From NCBI RefSeq assembly GCF_030586465.1, contig NZ_JAUQYP010000001.1, positions 2,274,981 through 2,338,980 of the forward strand: a DNA stretch of 64,000 nt, in the 5' to 3' direction. The position numbers and the translations under genes were made by a program. This DNA comes from Actinotalea lenta. GTDB lineage: Bacteria; Actinomycetota; Actinomycetes; Actinomycetales; Cellulomonadaceae. Positions 45,940-55,414 of this stretch are shown here, one piece after another. The notes under the pieces were generated by a model, which was not told the DNA's origin, made no database searches, and saw only the letters and a list, made by a program, of their open reading frames with translations. Every line of letters starts with the position of its first letter. Position 1 is the first letter of the stretch.

Positions 45940-46257
45940 ATGAGAAGGATGCTGATCGCACTCGTCGTCGCCGCCGTCGCACTCCTGGGACTCGCCGGGC
46001 CTGCGTCGGCCGCCGGGAACGGCGTGGACTCGACGCTCAACCACGTCGAGTACTGGGAGCAGGGCGGCCTGTACACCTGCACGAAGATGGAGTACTCGGA
46101 CGGCATGACCAGCGTGTTCGTCCCGCGCGGCGACGGCTTCCTCGTCGTCAAGGCCGGCCGCGACGTCCACCAGGAGTGGATGGGCGCCTACTACTACCGC
46201 TGGTGGACCTCGCCCAAGGACGTCAGCTTCATCATCACCTGCTACCACAACTCCTGA
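45940..46257 (+). CDS. Small secreted protein of unknown function
   Basis: A 105-residue exported protein. It has a classic signal peptide (MRR, hydrophobic core, cleavage after ASA at about residue 24). The mature part of about 80 residues is aromatic-rich (WMGAYYYRWW) with two Cys that could form a disulfide. The ATG has AAGGAGG upstream. A strong terminator follows directly. I do not recognise the family. Confidence 0.7.
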   Translation: MRRMLIALVVAAVALLGLAGPASAAGNGVDSTLNHVEYWEQGGLYTCTKMEYSDGMTSVFVPRGDGFLVVKAGRDVHQEWMGAYYYRWWTSPKDVSFIITCYHNS

Positions 46258-46268
46258 CGCACCTGAGA

Positions 46269-46301
46269 CCGAGGCCCCCGGTTGTCCGCCGGGGGCCTCG
46301 G
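46269..46301 (+). terminator. Strong hairpin terminator after the secreted-protein gene
   Basis: A perfect 13-bp stem (46269-46281 with 46289-46301) and a seven-base loop start 12 bases after the stop codon. Confidence 0.85.
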
Positions 46302-46578
46302 CCGCGCTCGGCCGTCGGGCCGCGCGCGACGGGCCGCGCGCGACCGGGACTGCCTGTGCGGGCGGCCCGGGAGTCTCGTGCAGAAACGGTGATGGCCCGG
46401 CTGTCCGGTTGCGGGGCCTCGTCCTGCGGAGGACGGTGGGTTCGTCGGCTCGGGCCTTCACGGAACCCGCACACCGGGGTGGAACACGGTCCGACGACGG
46501 GACGTTCTACCACCAGAACGCGCGGACGGACCGCACCTGGTCCACCGTCACCCGCCCACCCGGAACGGAGGTGTCGCG
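46302..46578 (+). promoter_or_regulatory. rbpA upstream region with SigR-type promoter
   Basis: No gene is visible. GGAAC (46481-46485), an 18-base spacer and GTT (46504-46506) match the ECF-sigma SigR/SigH consensus (GGAAT, 18-19 bases, GTT). The predicted start leaves a leader of about 65 bases before rbpA. In Streptomyces rbpA belongs to the SigR thiol-oxidative-stress regulon, which supports the reading. Confidence 0.6.
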
Positions 46579-46923
46579 ATGGCCGACCGATCACTGCGCG
46601 GCATGCGCATCGGTGCCAACAGCCTGGAGAGCGACACGGGCGTCGAGCTCGCGCCGCGCCTCGAGGCTCACTACGACTGCCCGAACGGCCACACGATCGT
46701 GCTGCCCTTCTCAGCCGAGGCCGACGTCCCGGCGGTGTGGGAGTGCCGCTGCGGTGCCGAAGCCCTGCTTCGCGATGCCGAGCGTCCCGAGGCCAAGGCC
46801 GGCAAGCCGCCGCGCACCCACTGGGACATGCTGCTGGAGCGGCGCACGGTCGGAGAGCTCGAGGAGCTCCTGAGCGAGCGACTGGAGCTGCTGCGCGCCG
46901 GGAAGCTGCGTCGTTCGGCCTGA
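46579..46923 (+). CDS. rbpA: RNA polymerase-binding protein RbpA
   Basis: Actinobacterial transcription factor that binds the beta subunit and group-1/2 sigma factors and stabilises open complexes. It has 114 residues. The core has possible zinc ligands Cys34, His38, Cys56 and Cys58. The C-terminal sigma-interaction helix is THWDMLLERRTVGELEELLSERL, and the basic linker before it is intact. The ATG has a GGAG-type site. It is monocistronic, between a SigR-like promoter and a terminator. Confidence 0.95.
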   Translation: MADRSLRGMRIGANSLESDTGVELAPRLEAHYDCPNGHTIVLPFSAEADVPAVWECRCGAEALLRDAERPEAKAGKPPRTHWDMLLERRTVGELEELLSERLELLRAGKLRRSA

Positions 46924-46936
46924 TCCCGCCGGACGG

Positions 46937-46975
46937 CCAGGACGCCCTCGCACGTGACGTGCGGGGGCGTCCTGG
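46937..46975. terminator. Bidirectional hairpin between rbpA and lnt
   Basis: An 11-bp outer stem (46937-46947 with 46965-46975) encloses a six-base inner stem. It lies 14 bases after the rbpA stop and 23 bases after the lnt stop on the other strand, so it can end both transcripts. Confidence 0.8.
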
Positions 46976-46997
46976 CGTGTGCGCGGGTCCTCGCGTC

Positions 46998-48581
46998 TCA
47001 GCGGGCGGCCTGGCGACGCGTCGCGGGACGGCGGTCCTCGGCCGGGTCTCGTCGCCGCCGCCAGGCTCCGGCCATGCCGACGACGACGATCGCGACGCCG
47101 AGGCCGCGCAGCGCCCACGAGATCTCGTCCCCGAACCGCGCCGCGGGGGTCAGCGAGGTGCGCAACGGGAGCGCCGCCACCATGTGCGCGGCCGTGAACA
47201 GGCCCGTCCGGTCCGTCATCGCCCCGTTCGGGGCGATGATCGCGCTGACACCGACCGTGGAGATCTGAACCGTCGCGCGCCCCAGCTCCATCGCGCGCAG
47301 CCGGGACATCGCGAGCTGCTGGGTTGACTCGTCGGTGTGCCCGAAGGTCGCGTTGTTGGTCTGAACGACGAGCAGCTCTCCCCCGGCGGTGACCGCCGAC
47401 CGGACGATGTCGTCGTAGGCGACCTCGAAGCAGATCACGTCAGCGATGCCGACGGTGCGCCCCAGGCGAGGTACGTCCACGGGGATCAGACCCACCCCGT
47501 GCCCGGGGAGCATGTCCGTCCTGACGCGGTCGACAGCCGACGAGAAGCGGCGGGCGACCTCCCGCATGGGGATGTACTCCGCGAACGGCACGGGGTGCTG
47601 CTTGGCGTAGATCGCGACCGGACCGACGCCGTGCTCCCAGAGCATCCCGAGGTTGTACCGGCCCCCGGTGTCCGGGTACGACTGGGTACCCAGGAGGAGC
47701 GGCACGTCGAGCGCTCCGGTCACCTTCTCCACGATCGCCTGGGTCTGAGGGTCGGTGCGCGGATCGAAGTCGGCGCTGTTCTCGGGCCAGAGCAGCAGGT
47801 CCAGCTCGCCCGGTGCCACCGTCCCGAGGAGCGCGATGCTGCCGGCCTCATGGTTGCGCACCACCTCGCGCGCCTGGTCCAGGGAGTCCAGCCCTCGGTC
47901 CGGCACGTCGCCCTGCACGGCGGCGACCTTGAGCCGACCGTCCTGCGCCGCGCTGTCCAGCGGGACGGCGAGGCCCATGACGAGGACGGCGCCGGCGAGC
48001 AGGACCGCACCGCTGGCCAGACCGATGTCGAGGCGGCGGACCCGGCGCACCGCCACCGCGAGGAGCGCGGCGACGAGCACGACCGCGACGGAGACGAGGG
48101 GTGCTCCCCCGGCCCACGCGAGACGGCCGATCGGAGAGTCGGCCTGCGAGAACGCCAGGCGACCCCACGGGAAACCGCCGAACGGCATCACCGACCGGGC
48201 TTCTTCCATGGCCGTCCACACGACCGCGACTGCCGGCACCTGCCAGCGGTCCGCCGTCCGGATGACGCGGCCCCGTCTCGCCCACGTCCAGGCCGCGCCG
48301 AAGAGCCCCACGAACCCCGCCTCGGCCACGCAGAGCGCGACCCAGGGCACCGAACCCACAGCGCCGACGATCCACGACAGCTGCGGGAGGAAGAACGCCA
48401 GGCCCCACCCGGCGCCCACGACCAGGTTCCACCGGGCGGAGTCCCGGTCGAGGGCGAGGAGGAGCAGGGCGACACCCACGAAGGCCAGTGGCCACCAGGC
48501 GGTTCCCGGGAAGGACGCGTCGGTGAGGAGGCCGCCGACGACGGCGAGCAGCACGGTCGTCCGACGGCGTGGGGGGTGCAC
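46998..48581 (-). CDS. lnt: Apolipoprotein N-acyltransferase
   Basis: Membrane enzyme that adds the third acyl chain to lipoproteins, 527 residues. The N-terminal half has about seven membrane segments. The nitrilase-like catalytic domain carries the Glu in WPENSAD, the Lys in YAKQHPVPFAEYIPMR and the Cys in VICFEVAYDD. The GTG at 48581 has no ribosome site but lies six bases after TACGCT, the leaderless arrangement seen elsewhere in this window. Upstream (48582-48871) is 290 bases with no visible gene. Confidence 0.9.
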   Translation of the reverse strand: MHPPRRRTTVLLAVVGGLLTDASFPGTAWWPLAFVGVALLLLALDRDSARWNLVVGAGWGLAFFLPQLSWIVGAVGSVPWVALCVAEAGFVGLFGAAWTWARRGRVIRTADRWQVPAVAVVWTAMEEARSVMPFGGFPWGRLAFSQADSPIGRLAWAGGAPLVSVAVVLVAALLAVAVRRVRRLDIGLASGAVLLAGAVLVMGLAVPLDSAAQDGRLKVAAVQGDVPDRGLDSLDQAREVVRNHEAGSIALLGTVAPGELDLLLWPENSADFDPRTDPQTQAIVEKVTGALDVPLLLGTQSYPDTGGRYNLGMLWEHGVGPVAIYAKQHPVPFAEYIPMREVARRFSSAVDRVRTDMLPGHGVGLIPVDVPRLGRTVGIADVICFEVAYDDIVRSAVTAGGELLVVQTNNATFGHTDESTQQLAMSRLRAMELGRATVQISTVGVSAIIAPNGAMTDRTGLFTAAHMVAALPLRTSLTPAARFGDEISWALRGLGVAIVVVGMAGAWRRRRDPAEDRRPATRRQAAR

Positions 48582-48871
48582 CCGGACAGCGTACGTGAGC
48601 CGCCCGGCCGACCGGCCCGTGCGCCCTTCGTACCGGACGAATGTCCGTTGTCTACTGGACGCACGGGCCAAGCCGGAACCCGTGGTGTCACGCGTCCGCA
48701 CACCTGCGACGCGGATGCCGGGACACCGAGAAACTACTCGCTCCACCCGCCCAGTCAAGCGTCCGTCTGTGCAGGTCAGGATCGTCTCCGCAGGTCACTG
48801 GCGGTCGGATTCGCCCCGATCGGATCAACTGTCGTCCGGGCGGGCGGCGTGTCGCCTACGGCGTGTCGCGG

Positions 48872-50425
48872 TCAGTCCAGCGCGTCGTGGATCACGGTGC
48901 CCGCCCGCAACGTCCGCAGGCACACCGGCGCGGGGAGGTCCGGACCGAGCGCCGGCAGCAACGGCGTCCCGGCACGCGGGTCCGTGCTCCACGCCGCCAG
49001 CCGCCCCTCCGGCGCCTGGACGACGAGCTCCTCCGCGCGCCACAACGCGAGATGGGCGGGTGCACCGATCCGGATCTCCCCCACGCCCTGCCCGTCGAGG
49101 CCGGCGAGTCGCCACCCGCCACGGGTGTGGGCCCGGAAGGCGGCCCGGGCCGAGATCCGCTGATCGGCCTCGCGGTGCAGCACCGCGGCGCGGATGGCCG
49201 CCCACGGGTCGAAGCCGAGCGCTCCGGAGCCGACCCCGAGCGGAACCCCGGCGGCGGCCAGGTCTGCCAGGGGAAGGACTCCGGCGGCCCGCACGGTGCC
49301 CAGGCGGGCCGTGGCGAGCGTGAGCCGCCGTTCTGCCTCCGCCGGCTGCACGACGGCTCGCAGGCCCAGGAGCACCAGGCTGGCGAGGGCCGCGGCGTCC
49401 ACGAGCTCGACGCCGTCCAGCCGGTGTCCGGCCGTGTTCAGCGCCGCGATGCCCTCGACATCGCTCGCCGCCCGGATGCCAACGAGCGCCTCGGCCATGG
49501 CGCGGTCACCGTGGACCCGAAGGGCCGCCTGGACGCCGGCTCGGGTCGCCGCCCCGACGTGGTTGGCAACCTGCTCGGCGCTGAGCAGGAGCCGGCCGCG
49601 GGACTCGGGGTCGTCGGCGTACGGTGCACCCAGGGCGGCTCCCCAGGCTGCGAAGGTGCCGTCCACGGCCACGTCGCCCCCGACGCCGGTCAGCCCGGGG
49701 ATGTCGGCGGCGACCTCCTTGACGTCGTCGGCCGTCTCGCACAGCTCGGCCCGGTACCCGATCGCCAGCGGGACCGTGGGATCTGCGGCGGACCACGCGA
49801 GCAGGTCCGCCAGCACCGCGCGCGCCTCGAGGGCCGGGAGGCTGTGCTCGTGCACGGCGACGATGCCGGCCGCCGCCGCGGCTGCCAGTCCGCGCCGCAC
49901 GGCATCGGGAGTGCTTCCCGCGACGGTGTCGAGCAGCGATCCGACCGCGAGGCCCACGAGAGGCTCGGCGGCGTCGTCGCTGCGCAGGTCGGCACTGCCC
50001 TGCGCGCGTCCCAGGTCGGCGTCGAGCAGCACGACGCTGCGGCCTGCGCCGGCCCGCGTCAGCTCGGCCGGTGTGGGAGACGACTGGTGCGGCGAGGGCG
50101 ACCAGCCCACCCCCACGACGAGGGGCTCGGCCGACCGCGCCACCGCGTCGAGGACCGCGTCACGGTCGAGCCCGGTCAGGTCCACGGGGTTCGTGGCGAG
50201 CCCTGCGAGCCCGACGTGGGCGTGGGCGTCGACGAAGGCCGGTGCGACGAGCGCACCGTCGAGGTCCACGACCTCGTCCACCTGGTCCACGAGGCGGTCC
50301 GCGGCATCATCCGGCCCGAGCCACGCGATTTGCCCGTCGGCCACCAGCACGGCTTCGGCGAACGGGTCGGCGCTGGAGTGCACGACTCCGTGCCGGTACA
50401 GCGTGGCGGGGTGCTGGGGGTTCAT
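48872..50425 (-). CDS. Amidohydrolase (YtcJ-like)
   Basis: A 517-residue metal-dependent hydrolase of the amidohydrolase superfamily. The metal motif VDAHAHVG follows the N-terminal beta sandwich, HEHS and LRVHGDRAM supply further ligands, and GVGSGALGFDPWAAIRAAV is the C-terminal Asp region. The ATG at 50425 follows TACGTT by six bases, suggesting a leaderless start. An ATG at 50470 would overlap the helY stop and is the alternative. The substrate is unknown. Confidence 0.85.
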   Translation of the reverse strand: MNPQHPATLYRHGVVHSSADPFAEAVLVADGQIAWLGPDDAADRLVDQVDEVVDLDGALVAPAFVDAHAHVGLAGLATNPVDLTGLDRDAVLDAVARSAEPLVVGVGWSPSPHQSSPTPAELTRAGAGRSVVLLDADLGRAQGSADLRSDDAAEPLVGLAVGSLLDTVAGSTPDAVRRGLAAAAAAGIVAVHEHSLPALEARAVLADLLAWSAADPTVPLAIGYRAELCETADDVKEVAADIPGLTGVGGDVAVDGTFAAWGAALGAPYADDPESRGRLLLSAEQVANHVGAATRAGVQAALRVHGDRAMAEALVGIRAASDVEGIAALNTAGHRLDGVELVDAAALASLVLLGLRAVVQPAEAERRLTLATARLGTVRAAGVLPLADLAAAGVPLGVGSGALGFDPWAAIRAAVLHREADQRISARAAFRAHTRGGWRLAGLDGQGVGEIRIGAPAHLALWRAEELVVQAPEGRLAAWSTDPRAGTPLLPALGPDLPAPVCLRTLRAGTVIHDALD

Positions 50426-50466
50426 GATCGCAACGTAGCGCAGGGGGCGGCACGCGGCGCACCGGC

Positions 50467-53277
50467 TCATGCTCCGCTGTACGCCACCACACCGCGCCGG
50501 ACCTGCTCGACGGCGCGACGCGCGGTGGATCGCGTGGCCTGCGAGCCTGCGGCCTGCGCCACCTGGTCGAGCAGGTCGACGACCTGCTTGGCCCACCGGA
50601 CGAAGTCGCCGGCCGCCAGGTCGGTGTCGGTCAGGACGGTGCCGAGGCTCTTGCCCGCGGCCCAGCGGTACATCGCGGCGACCAGACCGAGGTCGAGGGG
50701 GCGGGTCGCCGAGAGCCGGTGCTGCTCCTCGAGGTCCGTCAGGCGCGACCACCACCGCACCGTCTCGTCGACCGCACGCGCGAGCCGCGGGCCGCCGGGC
50801 AGGGCGGGTGGTTCCCCGACGTCGTCGCGGCGGGCCTCGAAGACGACGGCCGCCACCACGGCGGCCAGCTGTGCGGCATCCAGGCCGTCCCAGGCCCCGT
50901 GCCGCAGGCACTGCGCGACCAGGAGGTCGTTCTCGGCGTAAAGCCGGCGCAGGGTCTGCCCAGGCTCGGTCACGCGGAGCTCCCCCTCCCCCGTCCCGGG
51001 AGCGAGGTACCCCGCACTGCCGAGCACGTCGCAGACGGTGTCGAACACGCGTGCGATCGAGCTGGTACGACCCTCGATGCGGCGCACGAGCGCGGCGTGC
51101 TCCTGCTCGAGGCGGTGGTGGCGCTCCGCCCACCGCGCGTGGTCCTCGCGCTCGGAGCAGCCATGGCACGGATGACTGCGCAGCCGGCGGCGCAGCTCGG
51201 CGATCGTCGCGTCGTCCTGGGCGGCCGACCGGTCGGGAGCCGTGGGGGCACGTTCCACCCGCCGCTTCGGATCGGCGAGGGCGCTGCGCAGCGAGGCCGC
51301 CAGGTCGTTGCGGGCTCGAGGGTTGCGCGGCGCGAAGTGCGCCGGCACGCGCATCCGGGCGACGGTCCGGACGCCTGCGCCGAGATCAGCGGCTCGCAGG
51401 GTGCGGACCTTCCCCTCCTGGGTGAGCACGGTGGGCTCCGGCCCGTCGAAACCGTCCGTGCCGGGGTCCAGCACCACGGCGTGGCCGGCGCGACGGCCCG
51501 CGGGGATCTCCAGCACGTCGCCGCGGCGCACGCCGGCGAGCTCGGCGCGAGCGCTCGCCCTGCGCCGGCGGGAGGACTCGCGGTTCAGGTCGCGCTCGCG
51601 TGCCGACAGGGCGCGGCGCAGCTCGGCGTACTCGGCGAAGTCACCGAGGTGGCACGTCATCGCCTCGGCATAGCCGGCCAGGGCCTCGGCGTGCGTACGG
51701 GCCTGGCGGGCCAGCCCGACCACCGCCCGGTCCGCCTGGAACTGCGCGAAGCTCTGCTCGAGCACCTCACGGGCCCGCGCCCGGCCCACCTGGGCCACGA
51801 GGTTGACCGCCATGTTGTACGTCGGCCGGAAGCTGGACCGCAGCGGGTAGGTGCGGCGCGACGCGAGGCCGGCCAGGGCCACCGGGTCGAGGTGGCCGTG
51901 CTCGACCACCACCGCGTGGCCCTCGACGTCGATCCCGCGTCGCCCGGCGCGCCCGGTGAGCTGCGTGTACTCCCCCGGCGTCAGGTCGACGTGTGCGGAG
52001 CCGTCCCACTTGGTCAGGGTGTCCAGGACGACGCTCCTGGCGGGCATGTTGATGCCCAGCGCCAGTGTCTCGGTCGCGAACACGATCTTGACCAGGCCGC
52101 GCGAGAAGAGCTCCTCGACGGTCTCCTTGAACACGGGGAGCAGGCCGGCGTGGTGGGCCGCGACACCTCGTTCGAGGGCCTGGCTCCACTCCCAGAACCC
52201 GAGCACGCCGAGGTCCGACCGTGGGATGGCGGACGCACGCTCGGCGACCAGGGCCCGGATCGCCTCCTGCTCGGCGGGTGTCGTCAGGCGCATCCCGCTG
52301 CGCACACAGTGCGCCACGGCGGCGTCGCACCCGGCGCGCGAGAACACGAAGAAGATCGCCGGCAGCAGGGCCGCACGGTCCAGCACCTCGACCACGGCAG
52401 ACCGCGGCAACCGCCGCGGGCGGGGCCGGTCCTGCGGGGCGCCGCCCCGGCCGGCCCGCCCCCCCGATCGGCCCCCGTGTCGGGCGCGCCCGCCGTGCTC
52501 ACGCCAGGGCTGCGGCCCGGCGCGCGAGCTGCGCCGCAGCGCCACCACCAGGTCGGGGTTGATCGGCGGGTCGACACCCGGGTCGGTCGGGTCCACGTGC
52601 CCCGCGTAGAGGTCGAACAGACCGTCGGCGCCGAGCACGTGCTGCCACAGCGGAACCGGGCGGATCTCGCTGACCACCACGGTGGTGTCGCCCCGAACCT
52701 CGGTCAGCCAGTCCCCGAGCTCCTCGGCGTTGGAGACGGTCGCCGAGAGCGACACGATCTGCACCCGAGCCGGCAGGTGCAGGATCACTTCTTCCCACAC
52801 CGGGCCGCGGAACCGGTCGGCGAGGTAGTGCACCTCGTCCATCACGACGTACTCGAGGTCGTCCAGCGTGCGCGAACCTGCGTAGAGCATGTTGCGCAGC
52901 ACCTCGGTGGTCATGACCACGACGGGCGCTTCACCGTTGACGGTGGTGTCGCCGGTCAGGAGCCCGACCCGGTCGGCGCCGTGCTCGGCGACGAGATCGT
53001 GGAACTTCTGGTTGCTCAGCGCCTTGATCGGGGTGGTGTAGAACGCCTTGACGCCCTGGCGCAGAGCCAGGTGCACCGCGAACTCCCCCACCACGGTCTT
53101 GCCAGCGCCGGTCGGGGCCGCGACCAGGACACCGTTGCCGGCCTCGAGGGCACGGCACGCATCGGTCTGGAAGTCGTCGAGCTCGAACGGCAGGCCCCGA
53201 GCGAACCGGGCCAGCTCGGTCCGTTCCGCCGCCGCCCTCGCGCGGGCGGCGGCGTACCGCTCGGCTGGGGACGACAT
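50467..53277 (-). CDS. helY: Ski2/Mtr4-like DExH-box helicase HelY
   Basis: ATP-dependent RNA helicase of 936 residues. Motif I is APTGAGKT, motif II DEVH, motif III SLSATVSN, and motif VI TGRAGRRGID. A low-complexity Arg/Gly-rich insertion (about residues 255-295) interrupts the space between the two RecA domains. The C-terminal DSHCT-like domain is present. In mycobacteria helY is likewise downstream of tatC. No exosome partner is in the window. Confidence 0.9.
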   Translation of the reverse strand: MSSPAERYAAARARAAAERTELARFARGLPFELDDFQTDACRALEAGNGVLVAAPTGAGKTVVGEFAVHLALRQGVKAFYTTPIKALSNQKFHDLVAEHGADRVGLLTGDTTVNGEAPVVVMTTEVLRNMLYAGSRTLDDLEYVVMDEVHYLADRFRGPVWEEVILHLPARVQIVSLSATVSNAEELGDWLTEVRGDTTVVVSEIRPVPLWQHVLGADGLFDLYAGHVDPTDPGVDPPINPDLVVALRRSSRAGPQPWREHGGRARHGGRSGGRAGRGGAPQDRPRPRRLPRSAVVEVLDRAALLPAIFFVFSRAGCDAAVAHCVRSGMRLTTPAEQEAIRALVAERASAIPRSDLGVLGFWEWSQALERGVAAHHAGLLPVFKETVEELFSRGLVKIVFATETLALGINMPARSVVLDTLTKWDGSAHVDLTPGEYTQLTGRAGRRGIDVEGHAVVVEHGHLDPVALAGLASRRTYPLRSSFRPTYNMAVNLVAQVGRARAREVLEQSFAQFQADRAVVGLARQARTHAEALAGYAEAMTCHLGDFAEYAELRRALSARERDLNRESSRRRRASARAELAGVRRGDVLEIPAGRRAGHAVVLDPGTDGFDGPEPTVLTQEGKVRTLRAADLGAGVRTVARMRVPAHFAPRNPRARNDLAASLRSALADPKRRVERAPTAPDRSAAQDDATIAELRRRLRSHPCHGCSEREDHARWAERHHRLEQEHAALVRRIEGRTSSIARVFDTVCDVLGSAGYLAPGTGEGELRVTEPGQTLRRLYAENDLLVAQCLRHGAWDGLDAAQLAAVVAAVVFEARRDDVGEPPALPGGPRLARAVDETVRWWSRLTDLEEQHRLSATRPLDLGLVAAMYRWAAGKSLGTVLTDTDLAAGDFVRWAKQVVDLLDQVAQAAGSQATRSTARRAVEQVRRGVVAYSGA

Positions 53278-53335
53278 GGCACCAGCCTAGGCACCGTGCA
53301 GGTCGGCGCTCGACGGGGCCGCTCGTCACCGTCCC

Positions 53336-54253
53336 TCAGGCGAGCAGGCGAACCGCCGACGGTACGACCTCAGCGAGCAGCGGGAGGGGCCCGACCCGCT
53401 CACCGTCTGCGTAGGCCACGGGCGGGAGCGGACCCGCGTGGCTCGGCTCCAGCAGGACGCTGCGGGCCCGGACCACGGTGCACGCCGGGTGCCGGACGTG
53501 CGTGCCGGGGAACACTCGGGGGAACAGGCCGATGAGCCCTGTGCGGCTCAGGGGCCCGGCGATCACGACGTCCAGCAGGCCGTCGTCCCAGGTGGCATCG
53601 GGAGCGATCCGCATCCCTCCGCCGAAGGATGACGTGTTGGCGACGGACACGAGCGTGCTGCGCTGCTCCCAGACCTCGCCGTCCAGCGTGACGCGGTAGC
53701 CGTAGGGCCGGAACCGCACGAGCTCGTCCAGGACGGCCCGGACATACCGTGCGGTCCCGCGTGGCCGCACGTAGGTGTTGGCTCGCGCGTTGACCGCCGC
53801 GTCGAACCCCGCGGACAGGACGGCGAGGAACCATCGGGTTGCTTCGTACCCCGGCGGACCGGTCCGCACCGCGTCGACCTGTCGACCCCCGTGCTCGAGA
53901 CCGCGCTCGAGGGCGGCCACCGATGCGCTGACGTCGTGCAACGGAAGGTCACCGGCCCGGGCGATGTCGTTCCCGCTGCCGGCGGCCACCACCCCGAGCG
54001 GCAGGTCCGTGCCCGCGACGACGTTCACGCCGAGGTGGACCATGCCGTCGCCGCCGACCACCACCAGCGCGTCGAGCCCGTCCACCACGGCCTGACGAGC
54101 GCGCCCCAGGGCCGCCTCCGGCGTCGCTCCCGTGAGGTCCCGGACCTCGTGCCCCCGACGTTCCAGGGCCTCGACCAGCTGGTGGCCGCGGCGCGCGCCG
54201 CGGCCGTGACCTGCCGTGGGGTTGACCACGACACCCAGCCGGGCTCCGCTCAC
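53336..54253 (-). CDS. Diacylglycerol/lipid kinase family protein
   Basis: A 305-residue soluble kinase of the DAGK-catalytic family. The start motif is VVVNPTAGHGRG, the nucleotide motif VVGGDGMVHLGVN (Met replaces the usual Thr of GGDGT), and AAGSGNDIARAGDLP follows. The C-terminal beta-sandwich has VVRARSVLLEPS and DGERVG. The GTG start overlaps the tatC stop as GTGA. It phosphorylates a lipid such as diacylglycerol or a related alcohol; the substrate is inferred. Confidence 0.88.
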   Translation of the reverse strand: MSGARLGVVVNPTAGHGRGARRGHQLVEALERRGHEVRDLTGATPEAALGRARQAVVDGLDALVVVGGDGMVHLGVNVVAGTDLPLGVVAAGSGNDIARAGDLPLHDVSASVAALERGLEHGGRQVDAVRTGPPGYEATRWFLAVLSAGFDAAVNARANTYVRPRGTARYVRAVLDELVRFRPYGYRVTLDGEVWEQRSTLVSVANTSSFGGGMRIAPDATWDDGLLDVVIAGPLSRTGLIGLFPRVFPGTHVRHPACTVVRARSVLLEPSHAGPLPPVAYADGERVGPLPLLAEVVPSAVRLLA

Positions 54254-55062
54254 CGCAGCCCCTCGGCGGCCAGCCGTGCGTCCCGGCGGTGGTCGGCGAG
54301 CATGCCTACTCCGATCGCTGCGAAGTACAGCACCACGATCGGCACCATGAGGATGAACATGGACAGCGCGTCGCTCGTGGGTGTCGCGACGGCGGCGAAC
54401 ACCGCGGAGCCCATCACCGCCCACCGCCATCCCGCCAACCACGTCGCGGCTCGCACGAGTCCTGCGAGCGTGAGGCCGACCATCACCACGGGGAGCAGGA
54501 ACGCCAGCCCGAACGCCAGCACCATCTGCATGACGAACGTCAGGTAGGTCTGGGCGTCGATGATGTTCCCGGCTCCCGGCGGGGTGAAGCCGGTCAGGAT
54601 CGCGACAGCCTTGGGCAGCATGAGCCAGGCGATCGCCGCGCCCGCCAGGAACAAGGGGACGGCGGCCGCGACGAAGCCCAGTGTGTAGCGCTTCTCACGG
54701 TGGGTCAGGCCTGGTGCGATGAAGGCCCAGAGCTGGTAGATCCACCAGGGGCTCGACAGGATCACGCCGGCGAACAACGAGACCTTGATCTGGATGTCCA
54801 GCGAGGCGGCAACGCCCGCGAAGTTGACCAGCGCGGTGGTGCCGCGCCGGTCCGCGAGGTCCAGGATCGGCTTCTGCAGGGCTTCGAACAGCGGCGTGTA
54901 GACCAGCCAGCCGACGACCGCGCCGATGACCACTCCGACCGTGGCCAGCAGGATACGGCGCCGGAGCTCGCGCAGGTGGTCGAGCAGCGGCATGTGGCGC
55001 TCGGGGTCGCGCCGGGGTCGGTGCGGCCGGCTGCGCCCGAGGTCAGGAGCGCGGCCGGTCAC
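54250..55062 (-). CDS. tatC: Sec-independent protein translocase TatC
   Basis: The receptor subunit of the twin-arginine export system, 270 residues with six membrane helices. The family start MPLLDHLRELRRRI is at residues 24-37, followed by the conserved FAGVILSSPWWIYQLWAFIAPGL and a Phe-rich third helix. The GTG at 55062 overlaps the end of tatA by 20 bases. An ATG at 54993 would start directly at the family motif and is a possible alternative. Confidence 0.93.
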   Translation of the reverse strand: MTGRAPDLGRSRPHRPRRDPERHMPLLDHLRELRRRILLATVGVVIGAVVGWLVYTPLFEALQKPILDLADRRGTTALVNFAGVAASLDIQIKVSLFAGVILSSPWWIYQLWAFIAPGLTHREKRYTLGFVAAAVPLFLAGAAIAWLMLPKAVAILTGFTPPGAGNIIDAQTYLTFVMQMVLAFGLAFLLPVVMVGLTLAGLVRAATWLAGWRWAVMGSAVFAAVATPTSDALSMFILMVPIVVLYFAAIGVGMLADHRRDARLAAEGLR

Positions 55063-55327
55063 CGTCGTCGTCGGGATGACGGATCACGGTCGCGTCGTCC
55101 GTCCCGCGGGCGCCGGTGGAGCTGCGAGAGACGGTCGACCCGTCCTGCCCGCGGGTCGCGCTGTCCTCGGCCGAGCCGTCCTGCGCCCCGTCGCCCCGGA
55201 GCTCGTCGCGCATGATGCGCGCTGACTTGCCCAGGCTGCGCGCGAGGGCGGGTAGCCGCGAGGCGCCGAACAGCAGCAGGACGATGAGGGCAAGAACGAG
55301 CCACTCCTGCCCGCGAAGACCGCCCAT
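55043..55327 (-). CDS. tatA: Sec-independent protein translocase TatA
   Basis: The pore-forming subunit of the Tat system, 94 residues. A short N-terminal segment GGLRGQEWLVLALIVLLLFG forms the membrane helix, followed by the conserved hinge (FGASRLPALARSLGKSARIMR) and an acidic, Ser/Thr-rich tail. The ATG at 55327 has a perfect AAGGAGG. It overlaps tatC. Confidence 0.92.
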   Translation of the reverse strand: MGGLRGQEWLVLALIVLLLFGASRLPALARSLGKSARIMRDELRGDGAQDGSAEDSATRGQDGSTVSRSSTGARGTDDATVIRHPDDDGDRPRS

Positions 55328-55414
55328 GTTCGTCCTCCTTCGACCGCGTCGTGCCATGGTATCTCCGCCGCGCCACCCCGGCGCGCCGCGGTCCGGCCGG
55401 TCCGCGGCGGCTGC

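Noticed and set aside
50426-50470. Fifteen-codon N-terminal extension of the amidohydrolase (ATG at 50470 overlapping helY)
   Set aside because: The extension (MSRCAACRPLRYVAI) has no family similarity, while the ATG at 50425 has a -10 element six bases upstream. It is kept only as an alternative.
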